From a virus: a stretch of 42,623 bases of DNA. Position numbers and translations under genes: made by a program. The stretch is taken from IMG/VR virus record IMGVR_UViG_3300010430_000137, positions 1 through 42,623 of that record. One strand, written 5' to 3'. Positions 24,208-31,171 of this stretch are shown piece by piece. Positions within the stretch are counted from its first letter, which is position 1; each line of letters starts with the position of its first letter. A model generated the notes under the pieces. That model saw only the letters and a list, made by a program, of their open reading frames with translations, searched no databases and was not told where the DNA came from.

Positions 24208-24253
24208 GTAAAATGAGAAGTCCTGGTCAGCGACGGTTGGCCAGGCATTTTAC
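24208..24253 (+). ncRNA. Structured leader hairpin upstream of primase-helicase
   Basis: GTAAAATG (24208-24215) pairs perfectly with CATTTTAC (24246-24253). Inside it CCTGGTC pairs with GGCCAGG (one G-T). Between promoter and start codon, no T-run follows. Probable mRNA leader structure. Confidence 0.6.
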
Positions 24254-24297
24254 ATGGAGCACCTACATATGTACATTAGGTAAACTAGGAGAGTAAT

Positions 24298-26532
24298 GTG
24301 CCAGAAGTAATGAAGTACAGTGTTTGCGTCGGAGGACGTGAAGCGGTTGCATTAAAAGAACAAAATCAAGCAGTTTACAAATTCTTCAGTATGTTTACAC
24401 ATCCAAAAGTCATACCAGATGAAGAGACATACGGATTAACAGAAGAACAAATAAAAAGCATTTACAAAGAGTCTGCGGGATACTTTACTGTAGGACAGGC
24501 AACTCAGCGAAAGAATGCGTTAATGCCCACTGCGACTATGTTTGTCATAGATGGTGACATTGCAGTAGATGATAAAGATTTATGTAAGTTAGAAACAGTT
24601 CATCATACGCTGACTCAGCGGAAAATAATCCATTGCATACATAGTAGCTTTAGTCCTGGACGCTGGCGACTCATCATACCATTAGATACTGAGATCATGG
24701 CAGAAGAGTTAGTCGGACTTACTAAAGCATTTGTCAGTGAGTTACAAGAACTAGGTTTTAACATAGCATGGGTTAAAGAGAATGGAATAATCTCACAACC
24801 TTGGTTTAAACCTGTAACACTCGCAACTGGTAGACAATATGTCGTTAAAAAGAATCTAGTAGGTAATAAACTTGATCCACTTGATTATGTATATGGCGAG
24901 AGTGGAGGAGAGAAACGTAAGAAGTTTGATAAAGAAGAAGCACTTAAAAAGATTCTAGGTGGAGAAGAGTTACATCATACTACAAACAGTATGATAATGT
25001 CTATGATCAGTTATGGCTTTTCTGCGATTGACGTACAGAATGCTGTTCAAGGAATGTTGCTTAGTGCTAAACATGAATTCTTAGAAAGAAATGATTATAG
25101 TAGAAGTAAAGATATAGATGATAGAATTAAGGATCTACCGCGAAGCATTACTGGAGCGTTAGAGAAAATAGATGGTAAGAAGTTTACATTACCAGATATA
25201 CCTAAAAAAGAACAAGATGCCCGCACTTTAACAATGCCACCTGGAGTAATAGGTGAACTCGCGGATCTTATGTACGAGAAATCTATTTACCCAGTTAAAG
25301 AAGTATGTATTGTTGCAGCATTTGGATTAGTTGCAGGAATAGGTGGTCGTACATATAATGTACAAAGAAGTGGCATTAACTTATACCTTACATTACTTAT
25401 GCGAACAGGTATGGGTAAAGATGCAATTCAAAAGTTTATTGGACAAATATTGGCACAGTATAAGCATGAGGGCCAATCATTTCTAGGAGCTAAAACATAT
25501 ACATCGGGTAAAGGATTAGCAGAAGATTTAAGAATAGCTAGATCGCGTTTATGTGTATTTACAGAAGCTGGTTTTATGTATAAAACATCATCTGGTAATA
25601 CTGAATCGCTACAAAGAAATATATTAGATTATTTTAGTAAATCAGGAATGAATGATCTAGCAATGCCTGAACGCTATAGTGATGGAAATAATAGCATAGC
25701 AGAGATAAAGGCGCCTGCGCTAACAATTATAAATGAATCGACTCCAGAGATATTTAACAAAACAATGCTTCAACGCGATGCAGCTAACACAGGTGAGCGC
25801 GCACGTATGCTTGCATTCAATGTTATGAAAAAGAAACCTCATATTAATCCAGACCATGATGCATTAATACTTACTAGTAGTTTAAGAAACCAGTTTGATA
25901 CATTCTTTAAACTCTGTCGCGGGAATCAACAAAAAGACTTACCTGATGTAATTGATATAAAACCATTTGCCAGTTATAATGATATAATAAATAGTTACGT
26001 TGATAGAGAAAATAAAGCTTGGGATAATAATTCAAAACTTGAAGCTACATGTCTTACAAGAGTAGGTGAAAAACTTAATAGAGTAACTGGATGCATGGCT
26101 GCGATTGAGAATCCTGGTGCACCTGTTATTACACAAGAGATTGTTGATTGGGCACTTAGTCTTATCGAGTATGAACTTGCCACTGTATATAACTTTGTTG
26201 GAGCAGAAAGTGAAGGTAACTTCTATCGCGATTTAGTCGCACCTATTATTGTACAGTTACTCAAAAATGAAGGACCGAGAACTACACATGATCTTAAAAT
26301 GCATAAGAAAAACCGGTTTTCATTATCACATCTAAATATAATGTTGGGGCAACGTCGTGAAGTAGCACAATATTTAGGTACAGAGTGCAGGGCTTTACAT
26401 ACTTTAGAAATAGTAAGATACTTTGTAGACTTAGGATATATGCATGAACCGCGGGCAATAGGCGGACAGCGTAAGATTTGTGAAGTAACACATGGTTTCT
26501 TAGAGTTATTTGACACTGAGATAGATTCTTGA
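24298..26532 (+). CDS. Primase-helicase (AEP-like primase fused to DUF3987/D5-like ATPase)
   Basis: 744 aa, GTG start at 24298 chosen for AGGAG 7 bp upstream. N-terminal archaeo-eukaryotic-primase-like motifs: MFVIDGDIAV (D85/D87) and IHSSFSPGRWRLIIPL near 115. Central region 310-430 carries a DUF3987-type P-loop: YLTLLMRTGMGKDAIQKF (Walker A about 369-376) and RLCVFTEAGF (Walker B-like about 418-423), with NESTPEIFNKTM and ERARMLAFNVM further on. C-terminus is a helical winged-helix-like region (HDLKMHKKNRFSLSHLNIML). Probably primes and unwinds DNA for the family A polymerase. It has its own promoter and a structured leader. Confidence 0.82.
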   Translation: MPEVMKYSVCVGGREAVALKEQNQAVYKFFSMFTHPKVIPDEETYGLTEEQIKSIYKESAGYFTVGQATQRKNALMPTATMFVIDGDIAVDDKDLCKLETVHHTLTQRKIIHCIHSSFSPGRWRLIIPLDTEIMAEELVGLTKAFVSELQELGFNIAWVKENGIISQPWFKPVTLATGRQYVVKKNLVGNKLDPLDYVYGESGGEKRKKFDKEEALKKILGGEELHHTTNSMIMSMISYGFSAIDVQNAVQGMLLSAKHEFLERNDYSRSKDIDDRIKDLPRSITGALEKIDGKKFTLPDIPKKEQDARTLTMPPGVIGELADLMYEKSIYPVKEVCIVAAFGLVAGIGGRTYNVQRSGINLYLTLLMRTGMGKDAIQKFIGQILAQYKHEGQSFLGAKTYTSGKGLAEDLRIARSRLCVFTEAGFMYKTSSGNTESLQRNILDYFSKSGMNDLAMPERYSDGNNSIAEIKAPALTIINESTPEIFNKTMLQRDAANTGERARMLAFNVMKKKPHINPDHDALILTSSLRNQFDTFFKLCRGNQQKDLPDVIDIKPFASYNDIINSYVDRENKAWDNNSKLEATCLTRVGEKLNRVTGCMAAIENPGAPVITQEIVDWALSLIEYELATVYNFVGAESEGNFYRDLVAPIIVQLLKNEGPRTTHDLKMHKKNRFSLSHLNIMLGQRREVAQYLGTECRALHTLEIVRYFVDLGYMHEPRAIGGQRKICEVTHGFLELFDTEIDS

Positions 26533-26568
26533 TATAAGTTATTTTTATAAGTACATAAAAACATTCTA

Positions 26569-26598
26569 TTGTACTTTTCTTAAAAGTAAGAATATAAT
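26569..26598 (+). promoter_or_regulatory. Promoter of the 201-aa protein gene
   Basis: TTGTAC, 18 bp, TATAAT. The upstream block TATAAGTTATTTTTATAAG is almost identical to that of the 22075 promoter. ATG follows 68 bp downstream after GGAG. Confidence 0.85.
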
Positions 26599-26666
26599 AT
26601 TATATAGAAGTTAAGTATTAGAGGCTATTTAACTTTCTACCTTTAACTGTCTCTGGAGATTATAAT

Positions 26667-27272
26667 ATGAATGCAGTATTTGAAGATGAGAATGAAGCTG
26701 TCGAAACTGACGTAGAAGTTGAAGTTGTAGACGTGTCTGCGCCAGAAGGTGAGATGCGTGAAGTTGACGATAACCCGCTGCTTGCTGAGTTCAGTGAGAA
26801 GTTTACTGGTGGTAATGCTGATGAAGTGATTCTGTGGTTGCGCGACAGTCAGGAGATTACCTTCCCTGCGGCTGTGCGTATGTTTGCTGAATTGCGCAAA
26901 TCTACCGCACCTGATGCTAGTGAATCTAAGTCTGCGCAGGTAAGTACATTCATTAAGAGCAAGTACGAAGAAGGTTATAGTCGTGCTCAGATTATTCAGC
27001 TTTTGCAGGACAAGTTTGACTACTCACCTAAAAGTGCAGCTAGCGTGTACAGTACTGCTGGTCGTACTCTTGGTATTCTTAGTGGCACTGGTCGTTCCGG
27101 AGGTGCTCGTGTACCTATGGATCAGATCGTAAGTACACTGCGGAGTTGCAATCAGTCCAAGGCTGCGTATGTGGCTGCTTTAGTTGATCTTGGTTACTCC
27201 GAGTCTACTGCGGCACACTTCGTTAATTACATTCCTATGGCAAAGGAATGGGCACGTCAGGAAGCTGAGTGA
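26667..27272 (+). CDS. Helical-repeat protein, paralogue of the 111-aa protein; candidate regulator
   Basis: 201 aa. Acidic N-terminal arm (ENEAVETDVEVEVVDV) then repeated helical units: EEGYSRAQIIQLLQDKFDYS then PKSAASVYSTAGRTL, and MDQIVSTLRSCNQSKAAYVA then ALVDLGYSESTAAHFVNYIP. C-terminus matches the 111-aa protein (YI.MA.EWA.QE). The gene uses clearly different codons from its neighbours (rich in CTG/GGT/CGT), suggesting high expression. Downstream lie structured RNAs. May be an abundant DNA-binding or regulatory protein; function not established. Confidence 0.72.
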   Translation: MNAVFEDENEAVETDVEVEVVDVSAPEGEMREVDDNPLLAEFSEKFTGGNADEVILWLRDSQEITFPAAVRMFAELRKSTAPDASESKSAQVSTFIKSKYEEGYSRAQIIQLLQDKFDYSPKSAASVYSTAGRTLGILSGTGRSGGARVPMDQIVSTLRSCNQSKAAYVAALVDLGYSESTAAHFVNYIPMAKEWARQEAE

Positions 27273-27292
27273 TTCCGGGCTAAGGTGTATCT

Positions 27293-27391
27293 GTCGCTGA
27301 TAGCTCAATGTAAATGTGGAAACACGCCCGGCAGGGTTGGAAGAGCAAACTCGGCAGAGTTGGGTAGTCGGTTCGAATCCGGCCAGCGGCA
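27293..27391 (+). ncRNA. tRNA-like element with D-loop insertion
   Basis: A 7-bp acceptor GTCGCTG (27293-27299) pairs with CAGCGGC (27384-27390, one G-T). The T arm is perfect: GTCGG-TTCGAAT-CCGGC (27367-27383). A D stem GCTC / GAGC is present, but its loop holds about 29 extra bases between GCTCA and GTTGGAA. The anticodon arm is AACTC / GAGTT with only 4 loop bases (GGCA), so a normal anticodon loop is missing. CCA is not encoded. Partly overlapping is a CCGGGC...GCCCGG pair (27275-27331) formed by other segments. A decayed or remodelled tRNA gene is the simplest reading. Confidence 0.5.
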
Positions 27392-27431
27392 TCACAGTAA
27401 TTCGGCATAGTGTAATTTATTAGTTGTAATA

Positions 27432-27460
27432 ATGCTGGTCGGTGAGATTCCGGCCAGCAT
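27432..27460 (+). ncRNA. T-arm-like hairpin, partial copy of the preceding element
   Basis: An 11-bp stem ATGCTGGTCGG / CCGGCCAGCAT with a 7-base loop TGAGATT. GTCGG...CCGGCCAGC repeats the T arm/acceptor end of the tRNA-like element 71 bp before it. No T-run, so probably not a terminator. Confidence 0.55.
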
Positions 27461-27487
27461 CACCTAATTAACAGTGGAGATTATCGA

Positions 27488-27790
27488 ATGAATCGACTAG
27501 ATACAAGACATGCAGCAGAGGTGATGCTCCATGAGGCAGATGGCGGGAAGGTGGAGCGGCTTGATCTGAATAATATACAATCTGGATGGCTAGAGCATGT
27601 TGTTGGCCATTGGGATTGGACCTCTTTTGACTACCGAGTTGCCAAGCCTGAACCAAAGACTATCTGGATTAATGAGTACTCAGGGACGAATCTATGCGCC
27701 CACACAACTCGGGAGGCAGCAGTCTTTAACTGTGCGCCGATTACTGTTCAGAGACAGGCCGTTGAATATAAGGAGGTGACAGATGAGTGA
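27488..27790 (+). CDS. Conserved phage protein
   Basis: 100 aa. ATG 27488 with GGAG 8 bp upstream. Core GHWDWTSFDYRVAKPEPKTIW is a pattern common to phage proteins of unknown function. N-terminus RHAAEVMLHEADGGKVERLD is helical. It is followed by an unusual CAHTTREAAVFNC stretch. No known activity. Confidence 0.65.
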   Translation: MNRLDTRHAAEVMLHEADGGKVERLDLNNIQSGWLEHVVGHWDWTSFDYRVAKPEPKTIWINEYSGTNLCAHTTREAAVFNCAPITVQRQAVEYKEVTDE

Positions 27791-27807
27791 TCCAGACAGG
27801 AGGGGAT

Positions 27808-27948
27808 ATGACTAATAGACCGAAGAACTACTGGGGATTTCTCAATCAGAACGCTACCCTAACAGCTGAAAATCTTGAGCTAAGGCGGCAGATAGATAAG
27901 AAAGATGAGCTATATCAGAAACTAAAAGTGCATCTGGAAACCTGCTAG
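27808..27948 (+). CDS. Small coiled-coil protein
   Basis: 46 aa. ATG 27808 after AGGAGGGGAT (strong SD). Sequence MTNRPKNYWGFLNQNATLTA then ENLELRRQIDKKDELYQKLK is almost entirely helical with heptads, so a short coiled coil. No family recognised. The strong SD supports it being real. Confidence 0.55.
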   Translation: MTNRPKNYWGFLNQNATLTAENLELRRQIDKKDELYQKLKVHLETC

Positions 27949-27978
27949 GATGCTTATGATCGAGATCTGGAGATGAAT

Positions 27979-28233
27979 ATGCGTGAAATTGAAACTACTG
28001 AATTTGAACTTGCATTTGAATCATATTTATTTAATACTTTGAAACTTAAAATTCGATATATACATAACGAAGGTAAAAATGTAGAATTGTATGGTGTTTA
28101 TTTATGGCAGGATGAGCTGCGGACATCACCAAACACAACTAATGATGTGAACATTATATCATTCCTTACAATGGATACTTGTCATGAAATTGAAGTCGCA
28201 ATATTCCAGGAATTAGAAGGAATACCATCTTGA
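27979..28233 (+). CDS. Unknown small protein
   Basis: 84 aa from ATG 27979, six bases after GGAG; the ATG at 27973 directly abuts the SD. Acidic alpha/beta protein: MREIETTEFELAFESYLFNT then LKLKIRYIHNEGKNVELYGV. No motif recognised. Confidence 0.55.
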   Translation: MREIETTEFELAFESYLFNTLKLKIRYIHNEGKNVELYGVYLWQDELRTSPNTTNDVNIISFLTMDTCHEIEVAIFQELEGIPS

Positions 28234-28279
28234 TTAAAATAGGCCTTAAATTTAAATTTAAATGTAAATGGAGTAAATC

Positions 28280-28594
28280 ATGAAAGTTAAATTAGCAGAA
28301 GCTTTGTTGCGACGTAAAGAGTTACAAGCAAAATTAGATCGATTAAATGCTATAAACCAGAAAGATTTGTATGAAACAAAAACTGGTCGTAAACGTGTTG
28401 AAGATGGTATGGACGATGTTATAGCACAAGTCTCTAAAGTATCCTTTCAACAGTTTACACATTGTTATGATTGGCACGCGAAACAGTTGCGGTTATGTGA
28501 TGCAGCAATACAGCAGGCTAATTGGACATCCGAGATCGATTTTGAATCTTCCGATATAATGGGTGATTATATAGATCCTTATGTTAAGGATTAA
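28280..28594 (+). CDS. DIP1984-family-like protein
   Basis: 104 aa. N-terminus KLAEALLRRKELQAKLDRLN and the late RLCDAAIQQANWTSEIDF follow the pattern of the DIP1984 (septicolysin-like) family of small helical proteins found in phages and bacteria. It is the last gene before a 360-bp non-coding stretch. Activity unknown. Confidence in the family is moderate. Confidence 0.55.
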   Translation: MKVKLAEALLRRKELQAKLDRLNAINQKDLYETKTGRKRVEDGMDDVIAQVSKVSFQQFTHCYDWHAKQLRLCDAAIQQANWTSEIDFESSDIMGDYIDPYVKD

Positions 28595-28622
28595 GTAAAA
28601 AATGTATCAGTGGGCGCAGGTA

Positions 28623-28652
28623 TAAGGGTTTGCAGTTGTCCCTTAAACAACT
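28623..28652 (+). promoter_or_regulatory. Two overlapping, mutually exclusive hairpins
   Basis: TAAGGG (28623-28628) pairs with CCCTTA (28640-28645); AGTTGT (28634-28639) pairs with ACAACT (28647-28652). Because the second uses the loop of the first, only one can form easily, as in an attenuator. Small, so chance pairing is possible. Confidence 0.35.
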
Positions 28653-28680
28653 TAGATGTACCGGGTATGTCGTTGCATAT

Positions 28681-28811
28681 GGTCGCTCACCTTACGAGCA
28701 CATCCCTGATAAGGATGCCATTGGGAACTGTGGGTCGCGGGTTCAAGTCCCGTCGGAGAAATCCGTAGCTCAGCTGGTTAGAGCAACAGTACGGCTTAGG
28801 AGTATACTGGT
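28681..28811 (+). ncRNA. tRNA-Ile(GAT)-derived element in permuted order
   Basis: In order: D-like stem GCTC-7-GAGC; a perfect anticodon arm CATCC-CTGATAA-GGATG (anticodon GAT, Ile); a longer than normal variable region; a perfect T arm GCGGG-TTCAAGT-CCCGT; then CGGA-GAAA-TCCG, which is the inner acceptor helix closed by a GAAA loop; TA; and a perfect D arm GCTC-AGCTGGTTA-GAGC followed by a weak CAGTA/TACTG stem. No matching 5' acceptor strand exists before the anticodon arm. This is either a permuted tRNA-like RNA or the 3' half of one decayed tRNA joined to the 5' half of another. Confidence 0.55.
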
Positions 28812-28955
28812 GAAACTCAGCCAGGTTACTTTTAATACCCGAATAGTAGAACATTTAGATCCGACTATGAGAATATCCGAATGTTTGAACTATAATTTGA
28901 GAAGCCCGACTAACCACATACCTGGACACTGATACACTTAATTTAGAGGTATTAA

Positions 28956-29645
28956 ATGATTAAAATATCTAAACCTGTTGGAATACAGCATACACAAAAT
29001 GTTAATGCACTTGTATATGGTGAAGCCGGAATAGGAAAGACAGTACTAGCCACCACCGCGAGTGATTCATTACTTGTTGCGGCTGAACCTGGTATTCTTT
29101 CTATTCTCGATACTCAACAAGATGTGACAGAAGTTAAGTCACTCAAAGATGTAAAGGAGGTGTATGCATTCTTAAAGAAAGATAATCCATACCAAACAGT
29201 GACACTTGATTCTATCTCCGAGATCGCACAGGTAGTACTTAATGAATATAAGGCATTAGAGCGGGACCCGCGTCAAGCATATATGAAAATGGCTGAAGAA
29301 ATTATATCAGTTATTCGTGCTTTTCGTGATCTACCAATGAATGTTATATTTATTGCGAAACAAGATAGAATCACTGATGAGTTATCAGGACGCACAATGT
29401 ATGGTCCTTTGTTTCCTGGTAAACAATTAAAAGCTGAGATACCTTATCAACTTGATATCGTGATGGCAATGCGTTTTGTACGTAAAGATGGAGTGACGCA
29501 CCGTAAACTACAAACTGAAGCTGATATTCAATATACTGCGAAAGATAGAACAGGTAAGCTTGAGAAGTATATCGATCCTAATCTCGATGCATTATTTGAA
29601 ACAGCATGTGCAATTCAACAAACTAACCTTGAACTTAGGAGCTAA
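28956..29645 (+). CDS. Sak4-like RecA-family ATPase (single-strand annealing/recombination)
   Basis: 229 aa. Walker A YGEAGIGKTVLATTA near residues 23-36; Walker B YQTVTLDSISEIAQVV near 75-90; VIFIAKQDRITDELSGRTMY holds the sensor region. This is the AAA_24/Sak4 pattern of phage RecA-like ATPases that anneal single strands. It is the first gene of a recombination cassette followed by DUF669 and Cas4-like genes, the classic partners. Confidence 0.85.
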   Translation: MIKISKPVGIQHTQNVNALVYGEAGIGKTVLATTASDSLLVAAEPGILSILDTQQDVTEVKSLKDVKEVYAFLKKDNPYQTVTLDSISEIAQVVLNEYKALERDPRQAYMKMAEEIISVIRAFRDLPMNVIFIAKQDRITDELSGRTMYGPLFPGKQLKAEIPYQLDIVMAMRFVRKDGVTHRKLQTEADIQYTAKDRTGKLEKYIDPNLDALFETACAIQQTNLELRS

Positions 29646-29650
29646 CAAAG

Positions 29651-30076
29651 ATGGCACTTTTAAAAGATACTTTTATTACCGAAGAAACTGAAAGCATTAG
29701 TTTTGATCCGATTCCTGCAGGTAATTATGAAGCACAGATCGTTAATTCTGATCTAAAAGTTACCAAAGATGGAACGGGTGAATACATTGCGTTGACTTGG
29801 GAAGTTCTTGATCCTGAATATGCAGGACGTCGAATCTTTGACAATCTAAATATTATCAACAAAAACGAAAAGGCAGTCGCTATTGCAAAGTCTAAACTGA
29901 AACAAATTTGTGAAGCTATGGAGCTTGCCGAGTTTGTAGATACACAAGAGCTTCATGGACAACCTGTCCGTATTGTAGTAGGTATCAAACCAGCAAGCGG
30001 TGGTTATGATGCGCAGAACAATATCAAAAAAGTACTGTCTTTTGATTCTGCGGTAAATGAACCTGATCCGTTCTAA
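29651..30076 (+). CDS. DUF669 protein, single-strand DNA binding-type recombination factor
   Basis: 141 aa. The DUF669 pattern is clear: PAGNYEAQIVNSDLKVTKDG then TGEYIALTWEVLDPEYAGRR, IFDNLNIINKNEKAVAIAKS and LKQICEAMELAEF. These OB-like proteins pair with Sak4 and exonucleases. Overlap and order fit. Binds ssDNA by family inference. The next gene begins right after its stop. Confidence 0.82.
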   Translation: MALLKDTFITEETESISFDPIPAGNYEAQIVNSDLKVTKDGTGEYIALTWEVLDPEYAGRRIFDNLNIINKNEKAVAIAKSKLKQICEAMELAEFVDTQELHGQPVRIVVGIKPASGGYDAQNNIKKVLSFDSAVNEPDPF

Positions 30077-30889
30077 ATGACTGATTATACACCAAAAGAA
30101 ATTGCTGAAGGTCTTAGACTTGAGATTGATTCCAAGTCTAAGACTGAGCAACCACGCCCCTATCTAGGTATGTCACAGATAGGTGATTATTGTCCTCGTA
30201 AGTTGTGGTATAGTTTTAGATGGGCAAAATCCCAGACATTTACTGCACGACAACTACGTATCTTCAGTCGAGGACACCATGAAGAACCGCGACTGATTAA
30301 AATACTAGAAAGTATTGGAATAGTTGTAGAAGAATCGCAAACACCTATGGAAGATTGTGAAGCTCACTTCCGCGGGCATTTGGATGCAGTTCTTTCTAAT
30401 GTTCCAGGTTTAGAGGGGCGTGGACTTGGTGAGTTTAAAGCTGTAAAGGATAGCACATGGCAAAACTTTAATGCAACTGGGTTACTTAAAAATAACCAGC
30501 AGTATTATGCACAATGCCAAATCTATTCGTATTATGCAGGATTGAAGTGGGCATTGTTTATTGCAGTCAATAAAGATACCGAAGAACTTTATTTCGAAGT
30601 GATTTCTATTGATAAAAAAGTAATAGAAAAGCTTCAAAAACGTTCAGTAGATATTATTAATTCAGATGAGCCGTTACCGCGTGCATTCGATAGTTTTAAG
30701 TACTTCAGATGTGGGTGGTGTGAATACAAAGGAATATGTTGGGAGAATGAGAACTATGAAAAGAACTGTCGTACATGCAAATATAGTGAACCAGTCGCAG
30801 AAGGGCAGTGGGTGTGTAACTTATTAGGAACTATACTCACTTTGGATGTTCAACGAAAAGGTTGTGATAGTTACGACTCAAAAAGATGA
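30077..30889 (+). CDS. Cas4/RecB-like PD-(D/E)XK exonuclease
   Basis: 270 aa. N-terminus LGMSQIGDYCPRKLWYSFRW holds a Cys of the FeS/zinc cluster. The catalytic part is HFRGHLDAVLSN (Asp) followed by GEFKAVKDSTW (Glu-x-Lys), then QYYAQCQIYSYYAGLKWAL. A C-terminal Cys group FRCGWCEYKGICW and CRTCKYS complete the layout. Such nucleases resect 5' or 3' ends to feed the Sak4/DUF669 annealing system. ATG directly follows the preceding stop. Confidence 0.82.
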   Translation: MTDYTPKEIAEGLRLEIDSKSKTEQPRPYLGMSQIGDYCPRKLWYSFRWAKSQTFTARQLRIFSRGHHEEPRLIKILESIGIVVEESQTPMEDCEAHFRGHLDAVLSNVPGLEGRGLGEFKAVKDSTWQNFNATGLLKNNQQYYAQCQIYSYYAGLKWALFIAVNKDTEELYFEVISIDKKVIEKLQKRSVDIINSDEPLPRAFDSFKYFRCGWCEYKGICWENENYEKNCRTCKYSEPVAEGQWVCNLLGTILTLDVQRKGCDSYDSKR

Positions 30890-30904
30890 TGAATAGGAGG
30901 GGAG

Positions 30905-31099
30905 ATGAGTTTAGATTGTAGAAAAGATGGTTTTGACAATAAATACCCGTGGAGAGTAGTTGACAATGAGGACAAGTGTATAGCTGTGGGCAAGGATAGG
31001 GAACAAGCATGGGTTAGGGCCGCAGATCGACTTGAATCCATGCTAGAGGCGCTTAGGGAAGACGTGAATAGAGCCTTATCTGACAGCTTTGATATGTAG
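30905..31099 (+). CDS. Small protein, unknown
   Basis: 64 aa. Very strong SD (AGGAGGGGAG). Sequence MSLDCRKDGFDNKYPWRVVD then AWVRAADRLESMLEALREDV resembles short phage proteins with a two-strand start and one helix. Function unknown. Located between nuclease and helicase. Confidence 0.6.
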   Translation: MSLDCRKDGFDNKYPWRVVDNEDKCIAVGKDREQAWVRAADRLESMLEALREDVNRALSDSFDM

Positions 31100-31171
31100 C
31101 TTGACCAGCTGGATACCAATTCCAGAACTACCATTGACCAACCCGGATGAATCGGAAACAATGAATAGGAT

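Larger units (their letters stand above)
28595..28955. other. Non-coding stretch with tRNA-derived sequences
   Basis: No gene with an SD. It contains the paired hairpins at 28623-28652 and the tRNA-like element at 28681-28811. From 28812 to the next gene nothing recognisable was found apart from weak hairpins and an SD-like AGAGG before 28956. Confidence 0.55.

Noticed and set aside
24208-24253. Rho-independent terminator
   Set aside because: The structured leader has no T-run after the stem.
26223-26564. Minus-strand ORF opposite the primase-helicase end
   Set aside because: Opposite to a clear gene, no SD, no motif, and low-complexity composition from antisense codons.
27180-27395. Minus-strand ORF over the tRNA-like element
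   Set aside because: It covers the end of the 201-aa gene and the T arm; the pattern FEPTT comes from the antisense of GGTTCGAA, not from a protein.
28623-28652. H-type pseudoknot
   Set aside because: The pairing order fits, but the third loop would be one base across a 6-bp stem, sterically unlikely; treated as alternative hairpins.
28681-28811. Permuted tmRNA
   Set aside because: No tag-peptide reading frame, no CCA, and the anticodon arm is a normal tRNA-Ile arm, which tmRNA lacks.
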